Below the pieces are notes generated by a model that ran no database searches, was not told where the DNA came from, and worked only from the letters and a program-made list of their open reading frames with translations. A stretch of 64,000 bases of DNA from Phytoseiulus persimilis (Eukaryota > Arthropoda > Arachnida > Mesostigmata > Phytoseiidae), in contig CM075102.1 in assembly GCA_037576195.1 (NCBI GenBank), positions 3,410,001-3,474,000 on the forward strand, written 5' to 3'. Of this stretch, positions 10,318 through 22,723 are shown piece after piece (positions within the stretch are counted from its first letter, which is position 1; each line of letters begins with the position of its first letter). Both the position numbers and the translations under genes were made by a program.

Positions 10318-11614
10318 TCAATCGTTCATTAAAGTCTCGGTCATAATGAAGCACAGTCCGATGGGATGATCGTCTTCGCGAAACAGGTTGTGTCATTTGG
10401 CAGCCGTGGTTTCGTGCAGCAACGCCCGCGACGTCAACGCGCTGTCGTTCGACGATGATTGTGGGAGGGGAGCGAAAGCTGCAACGTTTAATTCCAGGTT
10501 ACGGATGTCGGATCACCATTCTCCACGAGCCCTCAAGGCAGTCAGGGATCACGCATTCGAATTAGTCGAGTCTGTGCTGTCATCAACTTCACTTTTGTTC
10601 AGGCTCACTTTCTTTCGCTACACGAGTCAGAACCCGGCGTTTTCGTATCCTGCTCAATCGCCGGCGTTGACCTCGTCTTAAGATCTCGGAACCAGAATAG
10701 CTGCCACAGGGTAACTGGAGCTCTGAAGAATCCCCCGATCACGTTTCGCTGGAAACCGATGCTCGAAGATCATCACCCTTAATCTTCACTTGAAACAATT
10801 GTCACGCCGAATTGATCTGATCGACGCGCAGGAAGCTCCTCGCGAGACACGCATCAGCCGAAGCTGCCATCGACCGCCTACACGACCACGGGCCTATCAT
10901 CATACAAACTAGAGCCGGATTAGTGTCATCACATCGTCAGAACTCCTTTGAAATGATGGGAAGAGCCGGCGGTAGTGGAGTTAGTCGCTGCTCCCAGCAG
11001 CTTCTGGCACCGTGATGATTCATCGAAAGCTTCCGATGTGAAACTCTTCGCTCCGTTTCAGTTCTGTCCGAACACAATACGGTCCGAACCGTGAAACTTC
11101 TCATTCGATATCCTCCATTGTCGGAAAGCTTCCAAGTGGGATACGTTCAGGAAATACAGCGGATGCTCCCGATCGGTCCGATCGCGACGCACCGGTCGAC
11201 GGAGGAAGGATTTGTCCTTTTTGTGATGCGCTATCCAGCAGCTGGAATGGGCCGCCCAAAGAGTCTGGAACCTTGAGGTTTTCATCGGCCGCAACGGGCT
11301 CTGTTTTGGTACCCTGTTCGCATCCAAGACCTGAATGCGGCGCCTGTACACAACATACGCGGAGCAAGAGGCATCACAGATTATTATTACGGGCAGACCG
11401 AAGGCCGCGAGACGACAGCCAGGGCCGTTGCACAAGTGTGAATTGATTTAAGACGCTTCCGCGGCTTTGCTAGTTGCTGGAGTCGGCGGTGGGTCTTCTC
11501 TGTTGCCTTCCAACATGTCATCTCACGTGAATGCTTCGCGGATCGCTTGATGAATGGATACGATGACCAATAGATTGTCTGGAGCTGAAAGGAGCTAGAA
11601 GAATGAGAGGGTAC

Positions 11615-11643
11615 GGATGGATGGATTGACGGACGGGCGGCCG
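11615..11643. repeat. Impure GGAT/GGAC microsatellite
   Basis: GGATGGATGGATTGACGGACGG-type units run into GGGCGG. Similar tetramer runs recur at 27.9 and 38.3 kb. Confidence 0.8.
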
Positions 11644-14600
11644 GTTTCATGAAAGAAGAAAAAGCAAGGAAAAAAAAGAAATCGTGGAGCGAAAATTCTG
11701 TTCGCCGCTGCGGAGCTACAACAGAGCTTAACCTCTCAGCTCAAAAGTTCCAGGTCATTGAAAACTATAGGAGCTCAACATGGGCTTCCACCATCGCGGC
11801 TATATTTTCCCCCGAGATAATCATCATTCGTTCTGAATCGCGCTTCTTTCGCTCTTCTCCAAAATCTCCGCTAGAATTCGCTGTCTTTCGTAATCCTCGA
11901 GTGGAGCTGTTGGCGTTTTGGACAACCAAAACGTTTTCCGGGAATGAACCTTCTTTTTGCGCTCCAACAAGGTCCGGATGCTCCTGTTCTTCCTCAATGA
12001 GTTTTCCGAGTCTGCGTCGTCGACGGAGATTCCGAAATTCCCCTCGCTTCAGTTCGGTGCTGAGTTGGTGGAAAGAAACTCGAATAAATGGCGGAATAAG
12101 GAGGCGCGGGAGCACGTTAGTGAGGGGAAGCGTAAGTGAGAGAGTTTTCGAAGAGGACTGTGTAGAGGATTTGAGAGAAACCTTCACGGCCCCACCTTAT
12201 CTTCTGCGTGGAGCAGGGGGCCGACACTGCCGTCCTTTCCGGAGTGTTTTCTTCCGCCCGTTTTCGGACGTTCTTCTCTTTTGTTCTCCTCTCCTCGCTC
12301 ATTCGTCTGCTCCATTCTCGTTTCCTCCCAAAGTCTTTAATAGCTTCGTCGTGGATTTTGGAAAATATGGAAGCTGCCGCTGAAGCTTCCCGTTCCATTC
12401 TTCGTACGTTTCCGCTGTTGTTATTTCCGCTTCTGAAGCACTTGAAGATTCCCTTAAGCCTTTTCCCGGTGAACAAATTCGCCCCGCTCTGCTTTTCCCT
12501 GCTTCCCGTTTCCAAGTCTAGATGCCCAGCCCCCGGTTCATGCTCCTGTTCGACTGGGGAGAGATTTAGACCAAAAGTGGCTCGATGAATCTTTCTGCAA
12601 GATTGTCTGCCTCTCTGCGAGCAGCCGAAACGCGCCCCAAGTGAATGATCAGTCGGCGACGGAAGTTCTTCGTCCTGGAAGGGGCTTCTCGTCTCGAAAA
12701 ATGAGTTCACGACTTCCGAGAGTTCGTAAGAGAGCCCGTCCACTGCTATCCGAATCCCGCGCAAGACGCTCACCGGCGTAATTCATCGAGCACAACTGAC
12801 CAAACCTGACTCCAACGCTACCGTGGCCACTTGAGAAACACGCTAAAAACAGTTCCAAGTCCACTAGTTTTCCCGGAGTGGAACACCACGAAGCAGATGG
12901 GCTGTGGTGGCGATGACGTGGATGCAGTTGGAACCTGTACGAACATGCCCAAACTGGCCTGCGCGCTCCAAACTGGAGCTACTCTTTGGAAAAGTCTCTC
13001 CGAGAGAGGTTCTCTTCACGCCTGAAACGCTGTCGCATTTGAGACGGCTGCGTGATTTGTGTCTCTCGGAGCTATTGTATTCGGTTGAGGGAAGCTTATG
13101 TGATCTCCCGTTGTCGCCGTTGTCGGCGTAATGGTTCTACCAGCTGGAACCGCCGAACTAGGCCTTCTTATATTGTAAGTATCTCGAGCGACAGCAAAAC
13201 GCTGCTGTATGTGGGTTCCATGTGCTGCTCTCTCACTCAATACTTTGGGGTGCTTCGCGAGAGGGCTCCAGGCTGGCTCCATGTTGCTCTAATTATACAC
13301 CCAAACTCGTTTTAACGTGATACGTCGAGCGGCAGGAGCAAAAAGACTTGAAGTCGGCCCGTGCTTTCGCCCGAGCTCGCGGCTGTTAATCGCTATGCTA
13401 AGCAGCCCCGGCGCACGTTCTGCGTGCTGCGTGTGCAATCACGCAGCGCGGGGAGATTCCGCGGGGGAGCGCCCTGAAACTTGTACTAAATGACGTCATC
13501 TGCGAGCTGCCCAAACACTCCGAGAGGAATATCCGGTGCTCTCGACGCTGCATGAGATATTCATTCCAATTCAACAGAGCGGTAACTCTGTGCACTCCGC
13601 GCATCAAGCATCGAGCCAAAGCTGCGAAAGAGAGTCGAGCGGTCAAGAGCGGAAGGTCATCGATCCAGACCTTCTGCAAATCTGTCACCGGTTGACAAGG
13701 AGCCCACAATTCGTGTCCAATAGCTGTACCAGGCCCCACGGAGGCGAGGGTTCGCGGGAGTCCGCTGAGACATCCGCCGTTGCTGAACCGCGCGCTAGTG
13801 TGCCAATCGGTTCAGGTCTACGCGGCTCCATGGGCGGCCACGATCTGACCAGTCCATCTTCGTGGACTATAATATCGAACGCGATTTCTCCGCTCTGGCA
13901 CTGGGTGATGCGCTGTAGGTGGAATAATCACACCTCATCGGAGCCGCGTCACTCCAGCGAAAACAAGATCCTGAACTCGTTCTGTGGCCACTTGCGCCAA
14001 CCATCGAATGCTTCTCATTTCATCTCGTTCCTCTATGGCTCCTGTCCGCACCGACAACGGAAATGATTCCGCTCCGGATTCGTTTGGTCGCTAGAGCCGC
14101 CATAGCGAGTTTCTCTGCATTCCGTTCGCTCTCCCATAAACGACCCCGAGTGCTCGCGATCCTGTCCTGATTGAGTTGTCACAACGGAAGCGTCAGGAGT
14201 CCTGGGCCGTTCTCTCACTTCGGTCCTCTTATTACAAAGTCACACCACCCTGAAATTTCTTGTCGCAGCGTCCTTTTTTTTTGCCTTTTTTAATGGAACA
14301 CAGGAAACTCTCCGGATTGCTGATTAAAAATTTACCCAACCTCCAAACTCCTCTTCTGCAGCTCTGGGCGCCTCGGTCGTCGTCGACATCACTACGCTCG
14401 GTGCGGACAATTAGCAGCATCTCGAGATTCCTCGAACGAAGCAGACGTCAGGATCAAGTTTCAGTCTGAGGCTTGAACGAGGCTCCCGCTCGTTCGACAG
14501 ACCCTCAGGATCATTGTCCCGGAGTTGGGGTCGTTGAAAACTGGACCTGGTCCCGTTTCAACCGCTTGGTTCCATTGATGATGTTGACGAAGAACGAAAC

Positions 14601-14919
14601 TCGGTTCCTGTAGATTATGTTCGTATCGAGGCCGCCGTCCGACGATCCGATAGGAAGCTGCGCTTGAGGCTCGATCACCGGAGGAAACGGATGCTGACAG
14701 TTCTGTACTTTCTGAGCTGGTCACAACGAGTAGTTCTCGCACAGTTCCCGGCATCGCCCGCTACGGAGGGCGAGCATCAATGTGAGTGTTTTCGCACAGA
14801 TCTGGTCGCCCTGGTGGCCCAGGGGAGTCATTAGGAGTCCCTGCCCCTCGTTCTGGGGCTTGTTGGAGCAACTTTCGCTCATTTACGGCACGGCCTGCTT
14901 GCTAGGGAGTCAGACAAGC

Positions 14920-14935
14920 GGGCGGGCGGGCGGGC
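14920..14935 (+). repeat. (GGGC)4, canonical G-quadruplex motif
   Basis: Four G triplets are separated by single C bases, the shortest possible loops. It is followed by GTCA repeats and by the perfect 10-bp palindrome GCGAGCTCGC at 14949-14958. Quadruplex formation is well known for such motifs; a role here is not shown. Confidence 0.9.
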
Positions 14936-17655
14936 AGTTAGTCAGTCAGCGAGCTCGCCTCGCTAGGAGCCCTCAGGACTTGTGAACTATGGTACTCTTT
15001 CTGCGTCCGAGTCTCTTGAGCCCTTGACCACTGGCCGTTTGCGAGGCGGGGAGAAGGCCGGCCCGGCAGTTGGATAGAGCTGCAAGCAGCCATTGTGGTC
15101 AACAGCTCTCTCGTTAACTATTGCAGGCATTGTACGACTCCGCGAAAATGAGCCGACGCCGACGTGATTCCAGTACAAATGTCTTTCAACACAACCAGTG
15201 TCTCTCGCGGAGTTTTCCGCTCCGCTGGTCACATCAACTTCCCCCATCTCTTACTTCCTACATTTTTCTGCGTCCCCTGGGTTTGGCGGAAGGGGGGTTT
15301 GGGCGGTTGGAGGAACGGACGGGCCGAGGGCATTCGGAGAGTTCGCCGTTCGTAGTCGTGGGAGGGAATTCATGTTCTCGACTGTTGAGTTCAGCAACGA
15401 CCTCAATTCACATTAGCATATCTAGATAGGTTCCTTGGTATCGTCGTAAATCAGACGCGGAAGGCGTACGTGCTGCTGCAGCCGGGCGAACAAGCTTTTC
15501 GCAAGACGGTTGAGAGACTCGCTGGTCGGTCCGATAGGTGCTCCCCTGCAAGTGAAACTTTTTCTCCTTGCTCGCTCGCACGCTTCATTATAATAAATAA
15601 CCTTATCGCAGGCAATCGCGAACAATCTCGATATAATTACAGCCTGGTTATAGCTGGAAGGGTACCACTTGTACAAGGAGCCACCGAATGTGCGTGCGCA
15701 CGCGGCACTCTTTCGGCGCGCAACTGAAGGCCGTGCGGTACGCCTCATTCACTTCGACGATACTCTCCTCCGACGCTTTGTGATCACTTATCGAAACGAC
15801 CGCGAATAGTCACTTCGCCCCGTTTCCGGAATGGCCGCCCAGTCATCCTTGACTATCCGTTTGTACTTCGATAGCGCATCCTTTTCGGATCGCGGTCGGC
15901 TGTTTGTATTTGGTTGCCACCTGCCCGGGATGCAGTAGAATGCAGCGTCATCAGGAAGCGGTCTCCGACGTGGGCTCGACCGCGAGTGAGGGGCAGGGGT
16001 TCGAAATCGCGGCCATAAAACAAAGTCGTGTAGACGTCATGCACGGGCGTAAATCTCATCTGGTCGTCCCAAGGTCGATCCGGCTTGATTCATAGAGCTT
16101 GTTAGAGGTCTCTCGTCCCTCGTTCTGAAATCACAAAAAAAAACAAGGCTTCTTCCGTGTTCGGTCGACCCACGCGCAAGCTCCATCTTCCGGTCAGCGC
16201 AGTTTTTCTCTCGGAAAGTGTTCGTCCTCGATGGTGCCAATTCTCGCCCTCCTCCACCCCTCCCCCAACCCCCGCGGAAAAAACTGTGGACGCCGGTTGT
16301 GCATCCCGTGATTGTAAATGATGGCGAAGGTCGAGTGAACGAGTGTGCTCACCAACCTCTGCCCGACCAACCTGGCCAGTGAACATACCCGGCAGGGTAC
16401 ATTAGCCTGATAGGGGCTTGGCATCGTGCTCGAACACCCCATGCAGCCCGATCGAGGGTAACTGACGGCAATTAAAGCATCTCACGTTTTGGGCGTGGCT
16501 ACACCGAGCTTCTATCAGAACCTATGACACCGAAGCCACTTCTGGGTCGTCGTCGTCGTAGTATACGCCGCGTGTATTGCACGCGCACTCCTACCTGCTC
16601 CTACGTACTCATACACGCGAGCCCTCGTATTCCGGTACATCGTGCAGGGAAGGCCGTTGAGCCAAATCGCGTTTGCGAGCGTCGACGTGGTTCCAAGTGA
16701 GCGGTCGCTTCGATGCCGAGAAACTGCGAAAATTAGATGAGAGCGTTCGGCCGCGGACACTGACAACGATTCGGGCCGTGGGGAAGAGGACTCTGACGAA
16801 GTTTGTTTTGCACTTGTCGTTTGATATCGCTGTAGCGCTTTCGAATCATGAATAGCCTCTTCTCACTTTGAGACAGCGCGGACCGAAAGAAAAATTGAGG
16901 GCTCCAAACAAAATTACAGTTGCCGCCGACAATTCAGTCGACGAATCCAACCGGACCGCCATCCAGTCATCGCTCCGCAGGTCCACTGGGCAAGCCGAGA
17001 ACAGCAAAGTAACCAAATGTTTCCCTGAAGCAGCAACTTTAGTTTTCAAGCAACGACAGCAATTGTCCTCACCGACGGTGGCGGCGTCGACAACAGTAGC
17101 CACAGCGGCAGCGAGCCGAAACCACAGAAGTGCCGGCAGAGTTGTCCGAGTCGAACAAGTTCGCCACCACGACGACCTCAACGGAAACGAAGCCCGGACA
17201 AAGCGAAGCGCCGAAAGTGTCTCAGAAGTTCTTCACGGAATCCGCGCGAAATCGAATCCGAAACCACTCGCAGCTCTCTACCCAATTGCGCAAGTGTGGT
17301 CGTCAGTCATGCGCAAGCTCACGGAGGTTGAGGTTCTCGAAAGCCGAAGGTAGCGCGTTCGGGGCGTCTTGAGCATGGGGCTCGCCCCGCCGAAGCCAGC
17401 CGACGGCGAAGTAATCTGGACGCTCGTCAGGACAAATACAATTTCATTTCTAAATGACAACGTCCCGTCTTCTGAGACCCACCACGTATCGGCGCTTTCA
17501 TCGCTGCGACCACTATTCGGTCTATGCGTCACTCTGTGAATCTGTTGGCGCGTTCGTCTGATTTCTATCCACCGGGGGCTTCTCCATTTTCGCTCTCTCC
17601 CTCTGTTTTTCTTTCTGTGTATACCTATCCGTCATCATTACGTATTGTGGCTGAA

Positions 17656-17682
17656 GACGACGACGACGGCGGCGACGGCGGA
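17656..17682 (+). repeat. GAC/GGC trinucleotide run
   Basis: About nine triplets alternate GAC and GGC. In one plus-strand frame they would code Asp/Gly, and on the minus strand they give Arg in one frame and Pro/Val or Ser in the others. No coding context supports either. Confidence 0.8.
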
Positions 17683-19596
17683 TGGTCGGCGTCGCGTCAC
17701 CACGCCGTCGTCCACTCAACGATCTGCCAAAGCCGCCCGCTCGGACCGGGCGAACGTCGAATGATGAATTCCTGCTTCTTTGGAGTTGGACTCTCAGGGA
17801 GAAAAAGCGCTCTGATTGTCGCTCCTCCTGACTCGCTACTATTCGTCACCATCACTCCGTTCTATGGGAACCGGATGTGCGGAGCGCCCTCCGACCGGAG
17901 GAAGTGTCACAGATCGAGACGGCGTACGAAAGTGATCCTGCTGGGATATTTCTTGTAGGGTAGCTTCTCTGCTTCAGGGCCGAGATATCCTCGACTCCCG
18001 GCTCGGTTTCTTGTCGGGAAAGCGGTTCGTGAGAGATCTCATGAGCTAAGAAAAGTTTCTCGGTCACGCCGCGATCCGTGGAAGTGTAGCAAACTAACTT
18101 CACGGAAACCGCTTTCGGGGGAAACTCCCGTGATCTTTTCTCGAAACGCAGGTTCAAACTCGTCCTTGAAACAATGGAAGGTGGAGTGGGGATTTCCGTC
18201 TTGGCAGTTGAACAAAACGTTACTCCACTCGTTCGGCCTGCGCTTATACCTGACAGCAGGCCATCGATTTCCAAGCGGGAGCAGCAACAGTTTCTCCGGC
18301 CAACACCTGAATGACACGAGTGGAGGACAGTATGTCTCTCGAAAAGAGAGAAAGTCTTTTGGATTGTCGTTTCAATTGCCACTGCAAGACACTGCGGGCT
18401 TAAGTCGGGGGAAAGATGGCGGGAGGGATTTTAGGGAGAAGAACGAAGGCGAGCAAGAGGAAGTGAACGAATTTCAGGAGAACGGGAAGAACAGTAAGAA
18501 AAATAAGACCGCCGCCGCTAGCAGCAGCTCCTTGAGGATAAAGACTCTTGTTAAATGGTCATAAACGGCAGGAATTAGAAGCAGCGCTGCAGGGATTACC
18601 TCAAAGCATGAGGAGCTAAAGCCTCGCTTGCAGCCACCTGAGAGGGAAGCGCGGCCGGGCCACTTACTCTAGCTGTGGCAACAGAACCAGGGGGAGGATG
18701 AGAGGAACGGAGACGGGGAAACTGAGACGGACCGCCGCTGAGGGACCACTGAACCCAGCGAACGGAGACCCCCTTACGACGATCATAAAAGCGGAGGATA
18801 ACCCGAAAAGAGCAGAACGTCCAGTCGATTGGCCTCGGGTTCGCATCTTCCGCTTGATGTTACGGATTCAATCTGGAAGAAAGCCGAGTTTGTTTGGCTC
18901 GGCAAGAAAGTCTACAATTTTCGTCGGCCTTCTCGGGCGTGCTTCTCCGGCTCACGCCCGAAGAGAATTCGGACCGAAGAAACCACCGCGTCCGAGGGCT
19001 CGAGCCCCCTGTTCCGAGCCCCCGTTTGTGACAGCGTCACTACGACAGAGCTAGGACTCGCGAATCCTCGCTCCAACCGTAGGCATGGCGACTCAATCGG
19101 TTCGAGGATTCATCGCTCACCATCGTCCCGGTGGATGCTCGCCTCTAGTAAGATGACTCTCCCGCGAGTTTCGTCAGAGAGACTTCACAGGTTCGTTCTC
19201 TCTTTCGTCAGCGAGCGTCGGCGCTCAACCGTCCGCTCTCAGTGCTGACCGCTAGTAAATCAGCCCCGTGCAGATGTTCCATGTGCGTGACCGACGACAA
19301 CAAGCGACGGACCTCGCTGGCAAACGTCGCGTCAGATTTACAATTTCTCGGTTTGTCACTTGCATCCTCATCCGCCGATCGACTAATTGGTCGCCGTCCT
19401 TCGACTTCGGCTGCTAGTCCTCGTCTCTCGATGGCGCATGTTGCCGGTGCTCCTAGAAACAACGGTTGTATAAGTTTACGACCGAAGTGTGCGTGACGAA
19501 GTGTTACGACTGAAAACGACAATCGAAGTCTTCTTCGAGTTTCGTTTTCGTTAGCCCGATCCGGCCGTTTTTTCAATCGCCCGTGTCGAGATTCCA

Positions 19597-19714
19597 ATGA
19601 AGCTGCGATGGCGTCCGGGATTAGGGCTTCGTTCCGCTCTGAGGCTTCTGGGGATCTCCTCCGACCCGGAAACGCGAACTCGACGGGAAATTCGCGAGTT
19701 CAGCTCTCCGAGTG
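19597..19714 (+). CDS. Candidate first coding exon, unknown protein
   Basis: An ATG at 19597 opens a frame beginning MKLRWRPGLGLRSALRLLG. It runs 39 codons to the donor AGTG|GTGAGT at 19714/19715. The start could be a weak amphipathic targeting sequence (basic, leucine-rich), as seen in mitochondrial presequences; this is only an impression. The context before the ATG (TTCCA) is poor. The opposite strand is open too (to 19775). No downstream exon could be identified. Confidence 0.14.
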
Positions 19715-20166
19715 GTGAGTGGCGTCGGAGAGCGGTCGTTTCGGGCCGCCGAGTCAACAGAACCGAACTCAGCAAACTTCAGAGACGTCCAGGTGTCCCG
19801 CTACTCTGTCTCCGTCTTCTGAGGGCTTTGGTCAACATGTCGATCATGTTCTGCTATCCGATGATGGATTCGATGAATTTGTCGTAGGCTTGGTCTGTTT
19901 CCGCCAAAATCGGCGCCCGCACCGAAGTCGTGGGTGAGGATTGTGAGCACAGCGGTGCTCCTCCACCGGCGCTCCCAAGAACTAACCCTCTCTATCTTAT
20001 TTTTTGTTGGTCCGTTTAGCCGTCCGGCTCTCGAAGCTGCTTCGATTCCGAGACCCCTGTTGAGAGTTTTGAAGATCCTCGAGGCACGTTCAGGTTTCTG
20101 GCGGCTAGGTCTGTACCCGCACACGCCTTTGGCTGTAATCCCTCGTTGGCCGACGTTGAGCGAGGG

Positions 20167-20580
20167 TCACGACCTTTTCTGTGGCTTGTCTAATGACGTG
20201 CCAGGGAGTGGCGCTGTCTGCGTGTGTGATATGCTCATTTTTGAAGACGGAAAAAGTGGAATCCTCGGTACCTGACAGTTCAAGGCGACGTCGACGTGCG
20301 GACCGAATCCTCCGGGAAATCCTCCAGGAGACCTCTCGATCCATCGACTCTCAGAGGGCCCGTCAGAGAGGGTATCAACAGGAATAGGGTGCGAGAAGTT
20401 CATGAGAACTTGAAACATATTCATAAAAAATCTCAGGAGTGCATCGGGTATCCAAATCAATCGTAACAGGAATCGATCAGCGAAGCTCGATAATGGTTCA
20501 CTGAGTCGAGAATCTCGGAGAATAGAATTCATCAATTCATTCCTTTGTGTTGGTTGCAGCTGATCCATTGATGAATTCAA
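20167..20580 (-). CDS. Candidate coding segment, unknown protein
   Basis: A minus-strand frame of about 137 codons includes an ATG reading MDQLQPTQRNELMNSIL. A hydrophobic central part follows (FLLRLIWIPDALLRFFMNMF), then a Pro/Gly-rich part (SPGGFPGGFGPHVDVALNCQ). After the last CAG the DNA reads GTACCG, a usable donor at about 20271/20270. An acceptor candidate (TATATTCCAG) lies near 20616. The hydrophobic block could be one membrane segment or a buried helix. The start of the frame overlaps the hairpin at 20525-20578. I cannot name a family. Confidence 0.2.
   Translation of the reverse strand: MNSSMDQLQPTQRNELMNSILRDSRLSEPLSSFADRFLLRLIWIPDALLRFFMNMFQVLMNFSHPIPVDTLSDGPSESRWIERSPGGFPGGFGPHVDVALNCQVPRIPLFPSSKMSISHTQTAPLPGTSLDKPQKRS
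20525..20578. repeat. Inverted repeat, 11-bp perfect arms
   Basis: GAATTCATCAA at 20525-20535 is exactly complementary to TTGATGAATTC at 20568-20578. The loop is 32 bases and contains a PstI/PvuII-like GCAGCTGAT. As RNA this would fold into a stable short hairpin. Confidence 0.9.
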
Positions 20581-22017
20581 GAAACTTCAGAGCGCCATCA
20601 CTGCATTGAACTGGAATATAACTCGAAAATCAAGGAGAAAAACTCGAATGGTTTCAGAGAATATCAGATCGAGAATTCTCCCTCCAGTTGCGAGGTCGAA
20701 CCTCTCGATTGTGAGCCCGGGATCCGGAACGACGGAATCCGGGGCAGGTCTCCCGCCAACCGGATCAGTTCAGGGGACGCCGTTGAGCCTTACTCTCTTG
20801 GAGAATTAGCAAAATCCTCCGATATTCCTTGAAGCCAATCCCAGATGGGGTACCAGGCGGCCGCGAAAGCTTCAGGAAGAGCGATGGACCGATGGACAAA
20901 CGGTGCCGTTAATTGGGGGTTACGATACGAATGACGGGGGTGGGTGGGTTCGTCGGTCGCTCGCCTCCAGGCTCGGTTGCGATGCTCTGATATGTTAGGA
21001 ATGCGTCACTCCGGCATCCTCCTACTCCCGCGAACCTCGGCAGGATCGACAACGACGTCATCGACGAGCGCAAACAGCGGTGACGAACAGAGTTCGACAT
21101 CGGGTCAGGCGATTTCGAGCGGAGAAGATCGAGCCAACGACAGCTCTGGCAACGACGGTTTTGCCCTCTGCCTAGAAAATTGCTCGACGAATTCATAACG
21201 GCCACAGCACTACGTGATACCATTCGCTCCACGAAGCTACTCATAGAGGTTATTTTGGATTCTCCTGGGACCCGGGAAATACGCGCGGGGCGTGAACCAA
21301 TGCGAGAGATGGGGACGAACGTCGAGTCAGCAAAGAGCTTCGCGGAAATCCAACCGAGAAAAAAGGGTGAGTGGGAGGCGAGCTCCGGTCTTTGAGGTCA
21401 TGCAGGTGTGAGTCTCACTCAATGAAGTCCGACTTATTGACCGCTTCTCTTCCTAATTGTGTTTCGTGTTCGTCGTGAGGCGTGACCGGACTCATTTTCC
21501 GCCGTTTTGCTTCTCTCTCTTCTCGCGAGGTATGATTTCCCTCCTCGGTTTTGTTGTTGCCGGAGATCTGGGGGAAGTTTTTGTCGCGCAACGGAGCCGT
21601 GTCGACGACGGTAGGATGGACAGCTCGCGGCCGGCCGAGCTGGTAACGGCTTGCGAGGATAAAAATTATTTGCTGACGGACATCGGTGATGACATTTGAA
21701 TGCACTACGGATTTCTGTGCCGACGGTGATACAGGCCAGGGTTCACAGGGTCGTTCTTTCGGCTCGCCTGTCGTTCGGTGCTTTTGCTCGTTGGTCGGCT
21801 GACTCGCTGATATGGGAGCCACGGTCCTGCACTGAGATTAATCTGTTGGCCTCAATGAAGATCTGAGCAATATTTCCATCATTGATTGGAGCTATTGATA
21901 AAGAGTCATCCCCCGGAATTCCTGGCAGGTAGACCACTCCTCGATGCCCATGGTATTGGCGGGAAATGAGGAGAGCAAAGAGGGAACTGATTGCGCATCC
22001 CGTCGAGTCCTCTCCGT
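20581..22017. other. No gene supported
   Basis: Frames up to 135 codons (21415-21822, minus) lack recognisable motifs. A Ser/Thr-rich plus-strand frame (20944-21198) translates a TCGACA-type low-complexity tract. No RNA gene was seen. Confidence 0.45.
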
Positions 22018-22452
22018 TTAATGAGTCTTAACTATCAATCGAGGATAAACACTTGAACGTGTGTATTTTATTTGCATGATTGTACATAAGAGATAAATGA
22101 GTATACATGTATATACACGCACACATATGAATGAAAACAGTGCCCGTATCTTGGGCGAGTGTATTTCATTTGACACAGGTCCTCCTATCCTGTGGTACTT
22201 AGTCAGATCTTGGAGGGAATCTGCCGGAATCGGTTTCAGCTGAATGTCTTCGGCTCTGAGAACTCGGCACGTGCTGTGAATTTCCCCTGGAGGCATCGGC
22301 TTGTGTTGGGGAATTTTCGTCGTTCCCAGGACCTGAGATTTTGGGAAGAGCCGAACCCGGAGGTCCTGATCGACGAAGGGGTTGAGATCTTCGAAGGCCG
22401 TCGACCCGGTGCGTCGTTTATGAGAGGCGGTTTTCCCTGGCGATGCCTTTTT
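22018..22452 (-). CDS. Candidate coding segment, strand uncertain
   Basis: A minus-strand frame is open for 144 codons between stops. Its upstream two thirds read like protein: TAFEDLNPFVDQDL, then VLGTTKIPQHKP and CRVLRAEDIQLKPIPADSL. The last third runs into AT-rich DNA (22050-22160) and reads like untranslated sequence, so a true exon would end near 22170. Two other frames over the same bases also look plausible. One is a plus-strand frame (22178-22479) behind a possible acceptor, ATTTGACACAG, with WEEPNPEVLIDEGVEIFEG. I could not tell which is real and recognise no family. Confidence 0.25.
   Translation of the reverse strand, partial: KKASPGKTASHKRRTGSTAFEDLNPFVDQDLRVRLFPKSQVLGTTKIPQHKPMPPGEIHSTCRVLRAEDIQLKPIPADSLQDLTKYHRIGGPVSNEIHSPKIRALFSFICVRVYTCILIYLLCTIMQIKYTRSSVYPRLIVKTH
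22050..22160. promoter_or_regulatory. AT-rich island with perfect POU octamer
   Basis: This stretch is much richer in A and T than its surroundings. It holds ATTTGCAT at 22070-22077, the classical octamer bound by POU-domain factors. It also has several TATA/CATA steps (GTATACATGTATATAC). On the minus strand it offers AATAAA, so it could equally be a 3' untranslated region of a minus-strand gene. Confidence 0.3.
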
Positions 22453-22717
22453 TTATTGCGGCCAGTGATTCTCTCCTGACCGTTCGATTCGGACTCAGTC
22501 GGGCGTCTGTAAATGTGCTACGGTGTCTCGGCCGTGTATTTCATTCCATTAAAGTCGTGGAACTCCAATCTGACACCTTCGGCTGACCTCTGAACTTTGT
22601 ATCGAATTTTTGCGCTCTTCCGAAGAACGAACGATTATCAGTGGCAGCGGCGATGGTGGCGTAGTCGTCGTCGACGTACGTGGCCTAAAAACGGCGTCCG
22701 GCTGAAAACGCCAAAAG

Positions 22718-22723
22718 GTGAGT
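22718..22723 (+). other. Consensus splice donor
   Basis: AAAAG|GTGAGT is a full-strength donor. The frame before it (from about 22597) is very rich in Arg and Trp and looks untranslated, so a non-coding 5' exon is as likely as a coding one. Confidence 0.25.

Larger units (their letters stand above)
10320..19596. other. Long stretch with no gene supported
   Basis: The longest frames are 244 codons (11649-12383, plus) and 218 codons (12117-12773, minus). They overlap, and both are translations of C/T-rich DNA, so they look like shadows of composition. A donor-like ATT|GTAAGT lies near 13170-13178. Frames of 176 codons at 13536-14066 (plus) and 17852-18382 (minus) and 161 codons at 16868-17353 (plus) have no domain I can see. 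Small repeats are listed separately. No tRNA or rRNA was found. Confidence 0.45.

Noticed and set aside
11649-12773. 244- and 218-codon overlapping frames
   Set aside because: Both translate C/T-rich DNA into Ser/Phe/Arg-rich text with no domain. Length alone is within chance for TA-poor sequence.
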